Assembly (NCBI GenBank): GCA_964019165.1
Contig: OZ025267.1
Span: 14,365,324 to 14,429,323 of the forward strand
Length of the DNA: 64,000 nt
Direction of reading: 5' to 3'
DNA from: Mastigias papua
Lineage: Eukaryota; Cnidaria; Scyphozoa; Rhizostomeae; Mastigiidae
The translations under genes were made by a program, and so were the position numbers. Shown here piece after piece: positions 1 through 12,487 of this stretch; the stretch's first letter is position 1; the number at the start of each line of letters is the position of its first letter. Below the pieces are notes generated by a model that saw only the letters and a program-made list of their open reading frames with translations, was not told the DNA's origin and did not search any database.

Positions 1-2599
1 CATTAGCATCCTTGCTAAACTTTTCTTTCACGTGATAAGGAACCTTGAAGGTTTTCCAACTATAAACAATAGAACAGAATGGTCTCTTAACTATGGACCA
101 ACTATCAGGGAAGCATTTATCGATTTCCCTTGATTGATTCCAGTTTCTTACAAATAAGTATTAAGAGTATGGCTCAAGCACAACTATCTCACAAGCATTT
201 GCAAGTACTGCGACCTAAAGACCTGTGAGACCGAAAATAGTTTAATTTACACAGAGTTTTGTCTTTTTTCTTCACAAAGGGGAAAAGTTTCATAACTTTC
301 CCTTCAAGCATGTATTTTACTGTGACATTTTGCTATATGACTAGTAATCCTATTCATCGGTTCAGAATGCTTCCTGAGTCATTGCTAATTTAGCTTTTAG
401 TGTATAAATCTTATAACTCCACATTCTTTTCATGCCAAATAAATTTGTAGCTATACAGGAGATTTCTAACGCCTTCCTGGTAGTTTTTAACAAGCTACAA
501 CTAACATGAAAAGTTTTCATTACTTTTTCTATGTCGGTACTTTTCGATTGCATTCCTAATTGTGAGTACAATTCCCAATATTTGCCACAATGACTTATCA
601 CGAATTTTGAGTACAGTTCCAGACATTTGCCACAATCACTTACCGTGAAAGACTATCTTATAACTACTTGCTCTTCACGGAATCTTAGCTGAATTCGATA
701 CAAGGGTATCGTGCTTATTTACTCAATATTAGTAACACGTATGAGAAAGAGGAATGCGATCTTCACAAAATCGGTAATGATATTTGATTCAAGACTAAAA
801 AGTAGAGAAGGCATGCCCAACTACTCTGTTAGCTTCAGCCAAGTACAAGTATCTCGACAAAGTTAAAAGTGCTCTGAAAAACTCTCCTCCATGCACTAGA
901 ATCTCACCAATTAGCACGAAGTATTATACTAATTCAATTAGTATTACATCTATGCTCATCACTTTCAGCAAACTTCCTCAAGATCCCGGCAAAAAGCCTC
1001 TATATATTACCTATTCACTTAGCAGCTATCCCTTAGAGAATTAAGCAACTTTTATGAAATATTCTATTCTATCAAAAATTGGTAAACAACTTACATGTCG
1101 CTGGTCCGCTTTACTTGCATTAATGGCTCATCAGTAAACTGTTTGCTGTGCATCTAAGAGAGCAGGAATATTAACATAAGAATGCTGTGTTTCATATGCA
1201 TGTTTTTCAAATTTCTCTATAGCTAATTACAAATTCTGCTCTCTGTTGTCATCGAATAACGTCTTAGTGAATGATCTAATCAAATAGAAGTCTTAAAGAG
1301 TAGCAAAATTGGATCTTTGTTCTGTAAGCAGACTAATCTCCCCTGTCTACCATAGCATTTGAAATATTTATTATGCAAGCATGATTAAATGTTTCATACC
1401 TATCAAAAATAGTGAGCGTTTAAATATTTCATTTCTAAGCTAGAGTGCGCTGACATTCTTTGCTTATTAGATTATCTTATGGGACTTTCATATAGCTTTT
1501 AGATTTAATTTAACTTCAGCTCTCATTTTATAAGACAACAATAGCTCTTAACTTTTATAACCAAAAACATCATTAAACATTGTTGGATTGGAATATGAAT
1601 CCAGATAATAGAAGCTAGTGACATTAAAGCAACGAGCTTTTACTTTAATATAAATGTAATTTGAAAAAGCTTCTAGATCAGTGCTATTTACAGTAAATCA
1701 TAATGGGGAAGAATGGAAGCATTCCGATTGAAGCCTACGCATTTCTGGTTATAGCACTAAACAGAATGATCAGACTTTCTTCAATCTATTAAAGTAAATT
1801 TCCTATCTGTTTTTGCATTTAACACAGACCATTGTTGACACAACGAAGAGAATATTTAAAGCTAATTTCAAGAAAAAATGCTTACTTTTAATGTCTGTTT
1901 AACAGTAGCTCCTAAGGAGTGTTAAAATAACTAGGAAAACGTGATGCTAGATTTATGCTCTAACTGTGAAATATTTGCAACAGCATTCCTCTCACACTTT
2001 TCCTCAATTATGTGAGTTTCAATGAGAGTAAATATTGATTAGAGAAACTGTAGAAGGATGCTAAAATATCTCAATTCAATTTGCTAATGCACTAACATGT
2101 TTTACTTCCAAAAATACAGCATAAATTAATGTGAACCTATCAAAATTCAAACGATAGAACACATATATGACCTTACAATCATTTTAGCTTTTTTGAGAAA
2201 GGCGAATCGTACTTTTCACCCATATCATTATTTTGATCGCCTTGTTGAACTTTCTAGAAATCATTACTAGTCTAGAGATAATGAATTAAACATGGTAAGA
2301 CCAAACAGAATAATTAACAGTTTGCATTTATGATAAAGCGTCAAGAGTCAGGGTGACCCAACTAGAGCTATGCATAGTTAGTTGTAGCGCCTGGTACCTG
2401 ATTGGCTAGAATGATAAAGATCAGTTGATTTCACCTAGGAATGAAACACCTGTATACATTAAATTCGGGGTTTTATTGATTGCATCATATGAGCCATGGC
2501 GGTCTGTATTGCTTTTATAGACAGGCGTTCTGCTTGGTCTATTTTGCTACAAAGCTTTTACTTGGATTTTTCAATTTCCACCCTTTCATCTCTACAGTA
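1..2599. other. No feature recognised
   Basis: This is AT-rich sequence with only short open frames, none resembling a known domain. I see no inverted or tandem repeat of note and no RNA gene. It is presumably intergenic or intronic. Confidence 0.5.
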
Positions 2600-2935
2600 A
2601 CAAATCCAACTCTGAAAAGGTGGAGGGCAGTAGTGAATAGGCAGGTTTGGGATCTGGGAGCGAAGGCCCTAAGGAAATGTTTGAAACCACATCCTTTAGA
2701 TTGTAGGAAAACCTCCCTTCAATATTAGAGATACACTCATTCTAGAAAGAAAAATACTTGTGACATCGCTAATATGCGTGTGAGAAAGAAATTCTGGTTA
2801 TTTTGTGTCAAGCTGTCAATTTTCTAAGTTTTTAGGTACAATCCTACTTTCAGCTTAAAACGTTTTGGGGGCAAGGGGGAATCTCTTAGCTGGGTGGGCA
2901 ATGCCCCCCGTACCCATCCCTAGCTTCGTATCTGT
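2600..2935 (+). repeat. Dispersed repeat, copy A
   Basis: About 335 bp align by eye, collinearly and in the same orientation, with 38278-38612. Shared landmarks in order are a GGGCAGTAGTG block, a CCTTTAGATT block, TTTTGTGTCAA, TTCTAAGTTT, GGCAAGGGG and GGGCAATGCCCCC. Many substitutions and small indels suggest an old interspersed repeat. I see no coding capacity or terminal inverted repeats, and the class is unknown. Confidence 0.65.
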
Positions 2936-3929
2936 ATCTCAACTGGGAAGCAAATGCCGCTTGAATCATTTACACTTGGCAGTAAACATCTCGTGTTTGT
3001 GATCGATTGGCTATGCCTTAAAAATTCATATGGCCTTTCAAGACTGCAGGAGAACAAAACTACTTTTACTGAACTTTCCAGCTGCTGCTACTTTATGGTT
3101 GCACGAAACGCACGCGTCATGCAATAGTATAACAATTTTATTGATTTAATGGCCAGAGTAAAATTGTATCTTCCCCTTTGCTTACCTAGAGTTAGATAAC
3201 TTTTAATGAATTTAGCATATGCTCCTCTTCATCTGTGTTACGAAATGCTAAATAAGAGCTTCTGTAATATGAAGACAATCATGCAACCTTTGAAGTTAGC
3301 TAATACTATTGAAAATTTAAAGAAAGCTGTCTTGCTAACCAGGAACGGACGTTGCCATCGATTAAACAATGCACATGATATTTTCTTACTGCAAATGACA
3401 TCATCGAGTCAGGGCTAGCAAATGTGTCCTAAAGTTTCGAAGTCTAGGTGACATTTATAAACATGGCAAAGCAGGGAATTGTGCATTGCCAGTGAGGATG
3501 AGAAAATTGCAACTTTACTTTGAGCATAAATCTGTAACGGATGCATATCCAGAAGGGCATTTCCAGCAATCAGATTGTAATAAATAATGTCCTAAATAGA
3601 AAGTGACAACAACACTGCATGACAAAATTAAAAAAATAGTTTTACCAAGCGCCATTTCAGGTTATTTTGACGAATTTTAGCGTACTGATTCTGCATATAA
3701 AGTCTGTTTTGCTCCTTCACATCCTAATTTTTATCTACAGGCTACTCTCAAAAATGGAAATTATCAGAAGTATATAGAGCAGTCTGAGAAAAAACATGTA
3801 CTTAACAGCATATACTTGCAATAAAATACAATTAGTAACTATCATGATAACAAACTTATAATACTATAAATAAAATAGTACAAAGTACAAAACAAGTTCT
3901 ACCATTATTTCAGATTACACTAAGTAAAG
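2936..3929. other. No feature recognised
   Basis: This AT-rich stretch has one 70-codon open frame at 3206-3418 with no recognisable motif. Nothing else stands out. Confidence 0.45.
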
Positions 3930-4323
3930 CCAGCAATATTTTGGCATCATAGGAGGATCTCCTCGCTCCTGATACCGGTCTTCGATAATTCATATTATTT
4001 GGTGATATCTTTCTCCAGGTTCAAGCTGATCTGTCTGAAGTCTGAAGGAAAGAAATCCAGATGACTCTTCAAAAGTAAATCTTCCATGTCGTCTTTACGT
4101 CTTGTGCTCTGGGTGAATCCACAAGCTCAGCAACACTTGTCCTGTAATCCATGCTTCGATTCATTCCCAGGAATGTTTTTACTAACTTTATTACTGCATC
4201 AAAAGCACGTTATTCTACATCATTTAATGAGTCTCTGATTAGCTCATTCTTCATCATATTCGGAGTGATGAAGAACGTTCCAAAATAACACCTTTGATCG
4301 TTGCTAGAGTATATCAAGGGAAT
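3930..4323 (-). pseudogene. C-terminal half of a multicopy uncharacterised gene, decayed
   Basis: Reading the minus strand across shifting frames gives phrases I associate with a multicopy uncharacterised protein family of invertebrates: a KTFLGMNRSMDYRTSVAEL-like segment, then KIHLLKSHLDFFP, then ERYHQ, and finally IIEDRYQERGDPPMMPKYCW near the low-coordinate end. At least two frameshifts and several stops show it is dead. It is the downstream continuation of the fragment at 5223-5596; the Penelope-like element at 4332-5214 sits between them. The family is recalled from memory and its function is unknown to me. Its high copy number suggests it is itself mobile or amplified. Confidence 0.6.
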
Positions 4324-4331
4324 ATATCTTT
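4324..4331. repeat. Left target-site duplication of PLE-1
   Basis: ATATCTTT here is repeated at 5215-5222. With two more flanking bases the match is 9 of 10. It brackets the inverted-repeat composite exactly. Confidence 0.7.
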
Positions 4332-4580
4332 ACTATAACACGAAAAAGCGGGAACATTCTTTTAGCATACTGAAAAGCTATTTTCGTCCTACACTCGTCA
4401 GAGTATGAATCGTCGGACAACGACTGAAAGGTGAACCGAAATATATGACCAGATGCGGGCACACGTGATATGATGAATGATGTGTCCAGTTAGTCGGAGG
4501 ATTGGCCATTTGGCACCTATTCACCATTGTATACTTGAAGAGTCCAAATGAGAATATGAACTCTTTTTGTTTACACAAGA
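4332..4580 (-). repeat. PLE-1 left pLTR, minus orientation
   Basis: This is the reverse complement of the family-1 terminal repeat. It includes the hammerhead motif (4366-4407), the GGTTCACCTTTC-type block and the ACGTGATATGATG block. Its inner part overlaps the end of the endonuclease reading frame, where a CKQKEFIFSFGLFK phrase is visible. This shows that the repeat includes the extreme 3' end of the ORF. Confidence 0.7.
4366..4407 (-). ncRNA. Hammerhead-ribozyme motif, PLE family 1 (intact core)
   Basis: On the minus strand the order is CATACT, CTGACGA, GTGTAGGAC, GAAAATAGCTTTTC, AGTATG. CATACT and AGTATG form a perfect 6-bp stem I. CTGACGA and GAA are the canonical core. GT/AC gives a 2-bp stem II, and a short AA/TT stem III precedes the TTC cleavage triplet. 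This is a type I layout. Minimal hammerheads in PLE flanking repeats are established (Cervera and De la Peña). Activity here is inferred. Confidence 0.7.
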
Positions 4581-4925
4581 CTGGGTTTTGAGTCTTTACC
4601 TAAACTGATTCCAACACATTTAAGTGAAGGACGATGTTGTTTTCCCAATGATCTCAAAACTATCGTCTGAATATGTTTTGGCGCATTCTGGGTTTTTAAT
4701 GAGATGTTGTCCTATGGCCGAATCACTTTTCATTTTAGAATTAGAGTTTTTACACATACGAGGAGGCTGTTCCCTTATTGTAGTGTTTTTCGTCCTGATG
4801 CTCGTGGGAACATGTTGTTTTAACCTGTCCGCTAGTCTCTGCTTAGTGCGTCCTACATATCAAGCTTCACATCGGCAAGAAAATTCATAGGCTATACAAC
4901 TTCTTTGGGTGGTAAAAGAGATAGC
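4505..4925 (-). pseudogene. GIY-YIG endonuclease remnant of a Penelope-like element
   Basis: The minus strand reads YEFSCRCEA, then a TGA stop, then YVGRTKQRLADRLKQH, VPTSIRTK, and further on SAIGQHLIKNPECAKTY, FEIIGKTTSSF and a C-terminal CKQKEFIFSFGLFK. This is the standard order of a PLE GIY-YIG domain, which nicks DNA for target-primed reverse transcription. The TGA replaces an arginine codon seen in the paralogue at 26 kb (CEARYTGRT). A second stop and a frameshift follow SSFT. The reverse transcriptase is absent, so the copy is 5'-truncated and dead. Confidence 0.8.
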
Positions 4926-4934
4926 GCTCCTAAC

Positions 4935-5214
4935 TCTTGTGTAACAAAAAGAGTTCGCTTTCTCACTTGGACTCTTCAAGTAAACAATAGGGAATAGATG
5001 CTAAATGGCAGTCATAGGTCCAAATAGACGTATTATTCATGATATCACATGTACCCGCATCTGGCTATATATTTCGGTTCACCTTTCGGTCGTTGTCCGG
5101 CTGTTCATACTCTGACGAGTGTAGGACGAAAAAAGCTTTCAGTATGCTAAAAGAGTGTTCCCACTTTGTTTTGCTATAGTCAAATTCTGTAGTACCAACA
5201 GACTTTTCACGAAG
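4935..5214 (+). repeat. PLE-1 right pLTR, plus orientation with tail
   Basis: It begins with TCTTGTGTAACAAAAAGAG, which is the end of the PLE coding region. It continues through GGACTCTTCAAGTAAACAAT, the hammerhead motif (5106-5146) and the terminal tail. The same internal start point is used in PLE-3 (about 26738), which suggests a reproducible junction. It is joined head-to-head to the N-terminal side of the truncated endonuclease. Confidence 0.7.
5106..5146 (+). ncRNA. Hammerhead-ribozyme motif, PLE family 1 (intact core)
   Basis: Same architecture as 4366-4407: stem I CATACT/AGTATG, core CTGACGA, stem II GTGTAGGAC, then GAA, a tight AAAGCTTT-type stem III and TTC before AGTATG. It points away from the element centre, opposite to its partner. 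The stem III is almost loopless, which suggests function as a dimer rather than a monomer. Confidence 0.7.
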
Positions 5215-5222
5215 ATATCTTT
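5215..5222. repeat. Right target-site duplication of PLE-1
   Basis: ATATCTTT matches 4324-4331. It lies at the boundary between the plus-strand terminal repeat and the interrupted multicopy gene. Confidence 0.7.
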
Positions 5223-5596
5223 CATGACAATTTGATTGGTTCCTCCTCATAGTCAACTGACATCACAAAACTTTTGAAGGTTCCAACTTTAGTGTGCAGT
5301 GTTGGTGATACAATTAGTTCTGGTGGAACCAGTGGAAGATGCTCAACATTGCTACTACCAGGTGTCCATGCATGTCGTGCTAGCCAATCTTGCCAAATAT
5401 TGTACTCATCTCTAGCCCGGCTGTCCCACGGATATAGACAGCAGCAGTACTTCGTATATCCCTTCTGCATTCCAGTTAAAAGTCTAATCACCTTTAAGTC
5501 GCCTCCAGCTTCCCATTGAAATTCATTGCAACTGATCAGTGACAATAAAGACTTAATTATGTCATATGACTCTTCCGTCTTCTTTGAATAAGTCAT
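5223..5596 (-). pseudogene. N-terminal part of the same multicopy gene, split by a PLE
   Basis: An open minus-strand frame of about 124 codons contains GGDLKV, then GMQKGYTKYCC, WDSRARDEY, a W-x2-R spacing, and LHTKVGTFKSFVMSVD. These match the order of conserved blocks in the multicopy family named for 3930-4323. The frame ends where the Penelope-like element's plus-strand terminal repeat begins. The gene resumes at 4323 with a KDIFP-like phrase. No promoter or splice signal is assignable, and function is unknown. Confidence 0.6.
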
Positions 5597-8218
5597 TGGA
5601 ATTCATATACAAAAGGCCATATAAAAATGATAGGCGTAACAATCAAATGATCATGTATATATGGCTGTTCTAAAATGAGGCTGACCCAGTTAGCGAATAG
5701 AAGACTGACAGTTGACATGGTGTGAAATCTCGATTTATAAGCGTGTTAGTTTGATAAAAGCTGTTCTAAAAATATGCCAGAATCAGTTTGTAGTGGGAGA
5801 GACTTTCCAACTTTGTATAACTTGATTTGTTAAAAAGTAAATTGCATTATTTTTCATCATAAGAGTGATTCGCTATATTTTAATGCAATTGTAAATTCGT
5901 GCTATTTTCACACAATTGTATATATTTTCTGATGCATTCTAGACGTAATGGAGAAAAACAGTTGTCAGATTCAGAAACAGCACCCTAAAATTAGTCAGAA
6001 TAACCACCATTATAGCTTGCTCAAAATTCTGTGTTATGCAGTGTAATTATCAAAATCGTTGAGAAATATGCAACTCATAAACTCATAACTGCTCCAAAAT
6101 AGTGTCACTTATATATGTTGATACGATCAGTCATGATAACTATAAGTACATTTGTCCACAAGATCAATGGCAGCTGGCAATGGCACTAACAGTAATAAAA
6201 TTGGATCATTCCACGTTTTAATGAACGTCATGTCTTAAAATACTTCCAAGAAGGTGAAAAGTTATGCAGTACATTTATGGTGTCAACGGCTAGATGAAGC
6301 TGTCTTTTGACTTTCTAGTACTGCTAAATTCAAGTTTTTGTAATAGATCGATTACTAGGAAATCATTACGTAAAGCAAACGGCAGAAATCTCAACGATAT
6401 ACCTATTGACAACTCCCTTGCTGTAATGCTGTAGGTCCTCAAAACTTTATACTTTAAGAGAAAATGCAGATTAGCCAACAGTATAAGCATTGTGTTCCTT
6501 TGAAATATGAAAAAGCGGAAGACTTCCTTTCTATGTGATGTGTAGGTATACTATATTCTCCTATTCCATACCCGATGATGTTACTTTAAATAACAATTAC
6601 CTTGCCCACAAATCTTAAGAAGCTTTATTATCTTTCTGCGATTCTACAAGGTAGAGAGTGTTGCAGTGAGTGACAACCGCTGAGGATTAGTTTAATTGTT
6701 GATTGAGGTTTGTAGACCTGCCCTCCAAACAAAATATAATTCTCAGCGAGCACATACCATTCAAAATACCTAACTTACAAATTTAAGGATTAAATGTCAG
6801 TAATCGTTCTGAAATTGCATTATAAATCATTTGCCTAACCCATTCGTCCTTTATCACTGGTTTATTGGCTAAGATGAGTATAATGAATTTTGTTTAGAGA
6901 TGTCTGATTCAATGAACGTGATTTCCGTAGCTTTGTGTACTTTAGTAGCTATTACCTTATTGGGAGCATTTTTAACCGCATTTATGAAAGGTTTTAACAT
7001 ACAAACCTAATTCTCTAGTTTCCTAATGTTCATTAACATAATAAATGTCTATAATAAATGATCTGTTTTCATATACGATATGAACATTCTAACAATATGA
7101 GAATGCTACCAGCCAATGGACTAATTCATATCTACCTATAACTTACTTGACTATTATCTATTGCCATATTCAACATATTTTCTTTCAGCGTATAGCTTAG
7201 AACAAGCTCCCTCCTGCATATGAAATAAAATAATTGTGATGGGCGATATTTATTGTCTGCCTTCCCAGGACAAGAGGTATCTACAATAAGTCATGGAGTT
7301 TGTAAAAGTAGATTGCAAGCTTATTTAACTGTTCATTCACTAACCCTGGTTAAATTCTATTACTATTCTTTCCCACTACCAACAATGAAGAGCAACTGAA
7401 AAGTATGTTTTCCAGTACTTTCTTCTGCTATCAACAGTAGGCCAAAATCAATTACTTAAAATAGCGTTTTGTGCAAATGTGTCGCATATCAGTGTTGATG
7501 TTCTTCCCTGCTTACTTCAGTAAATACGTAGGAAAAATAGGATTGAATTATCGATATTTTATGCAAAAAATTTTCAGGTATTATTCAATACTAAAAACAT
7601 AGGTTAGAGTCCAAACAATAAACTGGATGGACTTCGTTTTTAACTTTGAGTCGTTTGACTCCATTCATCATATGACACTAGATTACCATCTACAAAGTCA
7701 TTCACATATAAATAAATTGTAAATCTCGTGTGAACATACACCCTACTAAATGCGACAATATATTAAAATTTTGGTGCCATTCCACCACGTTTAGAGTCAA
7801 TTCACATTTGTGGAACTGTTAGACCGGAAGCTATCGTTATGCAATCACACTTTCTTTAATGACTCTACTTGCTCATCATTTATTACTAGATATTGCTGCA
7901 TAGACTGAAGCTCATCACTTTTGTTGGAAAGAAATTCAGAATGAATATAATTCCAAGATACATAAAAAGGACAAATCTTAATTTAAGCTAGAATAAGTAT
8001 GTCGTACAGCAATCTAGGTTGAAACGTGATGTGCCACAGTCATGTAGGGAATCTTCCGAAATCACAAGTAACTACCTATTAACGATTGAGTATAACATAC
8101 AGGACAGTTAGCAGACTGCGATCTAGAAAGTATTTTGGATAAGCATCATTTTATGATTGGAAACTGATTTCATTTAATTATAAAACTATTTACTCAGAAA
8201 GCAATTCAGTATAGTTTT
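5597..8218. other. No feature recognised
   Basis: This is AT-rich sequence without recognisable coding, RNA or repeat structure. The upstream part of the multicopy gene fragment may extend slightly past 5596, but I could not follow it. Confidence 0.45.
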
Positions 8219-8228
8219 GTATTTTTTA

Positions 8229-8360
8229 CTTTTGCACAGTTTTGTATTTTTCGATGTTTCCCACAACGAACATTTTTACAGTTTTGTATTTTTCGATTTT
8301 TTCCACAACGAAAAATAAGTACGAAAGTCTTAAAGTCAAACATACAAAACTGTGCAAAAG
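8229..8360. repeat. Small repeat cluster: direct and inverted copies
   Basis: Two direct copies of a 35-bp unit, starting ACAGTTTTGTATTTTTCGA at 8236 and 8278 with CACAACGAA near the end, are bracketed by an 18-bp perfect inverted repeat. Its arms are 8229-8246 and 8343-8360 (CTTTTGCACAGTTTTGTA and complement). It may be a small foldback element. I see no target-site duplication. Confidence 0.6.
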
Positions 8361-11300
8361 TCTTGGGCAAAAGTTGTCGAGTAAATTATACGTTGACAAT
8401 CAGCTATTTTTCTTGTAAGGTAAGCTCTGCATTGAGAAAAGTATTCAAATTTTGTTTAATTTTTTCATAAATAAAACACAGCTGTATAATTAGCTAATAT
8501 TGTAACTTCTCTTTTAAGGTGAAAGTCGGGAAGTCCTTACTATCGGCAAGGAATAAAGGGCTATTCCCAGATCCTTTATTACGCCAATGCTTATTCCTGA
8601 TTATCGGGTACGAGGTCAGTAATTTTGCAGGACTATCTTCTATTGATAAAGCCTGAAGAGAATTAAAGAAAAATCAATACTATTACATGCGATTAGTGGA
8701 TATGAATAGAAACCTTTAAAAATAAAACACATAAACAGCATTGATCTACTGCTAGAGTTATATGTTTGTTACGATATTTGTAAAACCAGACGTGATTCAA
8801 GCTATAGAATAAAAGTTATAGGAATCCCAGATCCCCAAACAATCTTGCACAATTAAGTAAAGACTGTCACCGGTCGGTTCACTATGCTTGGAAAAATGTC
8901 TAGATGACCATCCGAGAGAATTGCATGCCTTGCAAACTCAGAAAAGCAACTAAATGGCTACTCTAAAATTCAAAAGTGGCTTAAAATACTACTACCTACT
9001 AGCTTACAATACTAGCTACTCCCTGTATGAGAGTCTACTCTGTAGATAGGATGCTTAGGTAAATTTTCGTCTGTTATACTATAGATGGTTTATAAAGAAT
9101 GCCTCTTAGTCCATTTATCTAATCAACTTAGGTTGTGATTTGAGGGAAGTATTTTATGTATCATTTCCTTCTATGCATTTAACCAAGAAGCGACTCTTTA
9201 CCCTAAGAGCTTTCAGCATTGTAACCAATGATTTTAGACCTTTCCAAGCTTTGGCTGCTAATGCAAAACTTATAAATTCAGTGCTTTTGTTTACTTTATG
9301 GATGGTTCTTCATTTTGAGTATGTGAGTAAAATTCTCTACTTTGTACTCTGCGCTCGAAGCAACTTCTGATTGATGTTCAATAGGTCGATTTATATCAAG
9401 TTCCTTTTATCATTAGATATAACGTAGGACCCACATTGGTAAAGATGTCTTGGATTTTGAATCATACAGATAAACCAGACATTATTGTTAAGTCAAGTGT
9501 ATCAATCAAAATTACTGTGCTTATTATTAGCATAATACTGTTACAAGATAATTTAATCAGATAAACAAAAATTGTCGACTACAACCAACAAACTTGGACG
9601 AAATTTACCAAGCACTGTTATAGCTGAAAGCAAAGAGATAGATACTGGATATTAGGTCGATCATGTTATTACTAGTTCCGTCATTTTAGGACCGATGAAG
9701 ACAGGGAAAAAGTATGAGCAAGTAGCAAAAGAATGTAAACGACTATAGGAGTTTAGAAAATTAAATGCATTTTTGATCTTCTAATGCATTAGCTATACAA
9801 TTCATCAATTTCCATTGATTCGTCATTTTTCAACTCCATGTGTTTTCCTCTTGGGTTACTTTAGAAGCTAATATCATAGATGGATACAATTGCTTTGTGT
9901 ATCCTTTTCTTATGGTTTTCATTGCTACTGCTTCCGTATCTATTGAAGAGAGCTATGCTGAGAAATCATCTGATAGACTACATTTCAGAGAACTTAGAGA
10001 ATTCTTTAGCAAAAACTTTTGCATTGTATCCTATTACAAAAACTCATCTACTTTATAAATTTACAACGGGATAGGTCTCATTTTTTAGCGTTTTTATCTT
10101 CAAAACCTCCATCACAAACTCTACAATATATTCATTTAAGCATATAATCTCTTCGCACCAATTGTTCCTCGTTGCATTTTGCTTCTTTAGATGTACTCTT
10201 TTAGCTTTATAAGCTGCTCCTTATGAAATGAGGAAGTAAAGCAAAAAGTTCTGTGTTTCTTGGCTAGTAAAAGAAACCTGAGATTTCAGGCTCACTTGTT
10301 CGTATAAAATACCATTGAGAAAATCTAAGTAATTGAAAAAATACTACTAGAAACATTTTATTTTGTTGAAATATCTCTCTGCGAACCGCTAGCCCGCTCA
10401 GCAGTTGAATCTAACCTTTCCATGAAAGTGCTACAGTCAATCCAACTAACCTTTCAAAATTGCACCACTTTGAGGCATAGAGCTGAAACCTAGAATCCTT
10501 CCCATCGTGCTCAACCGTGCCTTCTAGCTGCAAACTGTATTCGATTTTATAGTACTGTGACTATTATATAATGCCTGGTGTAACGTGTCATTGACAATGG
10601 TCACATAACAAACGCAATTGTTACACTAAGTTGTAATACAATGTCATGTGCTAAATGAGTAATGATGACTTCAAGCAGCGGTTACAACTTTCCATCAGGT
10701 CATTTTAATTCTCATTATCTTTTAAATTCCATTTAACTCTAACAATTCTGCCTGACCTGCTTGAGACACCCTGGTAATATTCATAATCAGATTAAGTGTG
10801 AAATTCAGTGAAAACAGGAATGATATTAGAGCAATTACATGTTACTCTGAACTAAGTTAGATTACCCTCTGGCTTATTTACAATGGACACTATCAGAAAA
10901 GCAACACCGTTAAGTATTTAGAGGATGGACTAATGATAAGTTCAGATAAGAATTAAATGAAAGCACATAGAGAGAGATAAATTACAACTGGGAAATAAAG
11001 CAGCCAATTTTCAGATCTGGATAGCTGTGAGAAATACTCTTATGTCTTCTTCTGAGACTCACTGCAACTATGAGCAAAATTCCAAAAGCTATTTGCCCTG
11101 TTAAAATGGGAATCGTGGCATTGAATAAATTGTCTTTCAAAGTTTCTTTGGGATTACATGGATTTGTAAGAACTTGATATTCCAGCTTGGAACTCTATAT
11201 GATGAAATTATGCCTCTGACGGCAAAATTCCACTTTTACTGCTAGTTCTCTTCAACCTGATGCAGATGCCTTATGCACATATGATCAAAAGATCTCAAGT

Positions 11301-12430
11301 GTATGGAATTTACGAAAATATTGAGTATTAAGAAATGCTCCTTTACTTTCTAAGCTGAAAATTATGAATTAATGCTGTGTCCCTTTGTTTCCTTAGCATT
11401 TATGCAAAAATCCCAACAATTAAAGTTGGTGGAACAACGTGGGTCGAAGAATGTAATGAGTGCCTACGACATAATCTACAATTGCTCCAAACTCAAATGC
11501 CTATTTATGAAGTGAACCCATTCCAGTTGCTGATATACCCCATCTCTAAAAATCTTTTTCTAGACGTCTTTTTTGCCTGAGCCACAGAGTAGTTATAACT
11601 TGCTGAACAGTCAAGTGACAATATTTTGACACAATATAAACCTAGCTAATTCTTTATATGGAGCTGATAGATGGTCTTTAACTATATTTTCAAGATGATG
11701 TCATTGATAGTAAAATTCTTTTACTAGAACCTCAGAATGATTTTATCTTTAGAGATGAGGTGAAATAGGGCACTTCTTAAGGCATACCTGTTTGATACTT
11801 TGGGTATTCTGACTGACTTGTAGCATTGTATCTCATATGCCAAAAGAAGATAGTGTTTCAGTCTATTACAAAAGGCTATAGGATACCCTGAAAGGGCACT
11901 TTTAGAAATTGGAGATTAACGTGTTGCTCACATCCATTCTGAATTTGAGAGATAACTACAAAATGTGCGTCCATTAATGTTTAAAAAGCTGGCAGTTCGT
12001 TTTTCTAGTGTTTTGACACTTCCAACAAATTACTTGCACAATTCAGTTTATATTTTTAAAACTCAGTATCACATGTTGGACTTGTTCATTCCTTGGATTT
12101 TTTGAACTACTATACCCTACAGCAATTTTCAAAGCACAAACTATGACCCCAAGTACTACACAAGTTCTGATCTGCAACTTACATAAACTCATGCAGTCAA
12201 AGTATACTTTCTCTTGGCTAATACTGAGATGCAAGTTTCATGTAAAGAAATGCAAGAAATGCAGACTCAGATCTGTACTTAACTAGAAAATTACTTTTTG
12301 TTTCAGATAAAGGTAAAAATTAACCATTTTACCACACCCTAACAAAGTTGATATTTTTCAGCAATTTGTTCCATGAACTAAACTGCAGCATAGCGGTTGT
12401 CTTAAAAATTCTCAGTTAACTTTCTTATAA
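8361..12430. other. No feature recognised
   Basis: Several 60-85 codon open frames occur here (for example 9140-9370 and 9840-10058), but none shows a domain, and overlapping frames are equally open. This is AT-rich noncoding sequence as far as I can tell. Confidence 0.45.
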
Positions 12431-12487
12431 AGGGCTGGTAGGGCAGGGTAGGGCAGGCCAGAGCAGGCCAGGGCAGGCTAGGGCAGC
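12431..12487. repeat. GC-rich 10-bp tandem repeat
   Basis: Five to six degenerate copies of a GGGCAGGCYA-type decamer form a G-rich island in AT-rich surroundings. It is a minisatellite with no visible coding or regulatory role. Confidence 0.7.

Larger units (their letters stand above)
4332..5214 (-). mobile_element. PLE-1: truncated Penelope-like element with inverted terminal repeats
   Basis: A minus-strand terminal repeat (pLTR, 4332 to about 4580) is followed by a truncated minus-strand GIY-YIG endonuclease remnant (about 4505-4925). A plus-strand pLTR (about 4935-5214) closes the element. The two pLTRs share CACGTG-rich sequence, GGTTCACCTTTC, the hammerhead-like core and CTTTTTCGTGCTGTAGT. 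The left end stops at ACTATAACACG, while the right end carries an extra tail of about 30 nt ending GTACCAACAGACTTTTCAC. An imperfect 8-10 bp target-site duplication shows it inserted as one unit into a member of a multicopy gene family. Confidence 0.8.
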
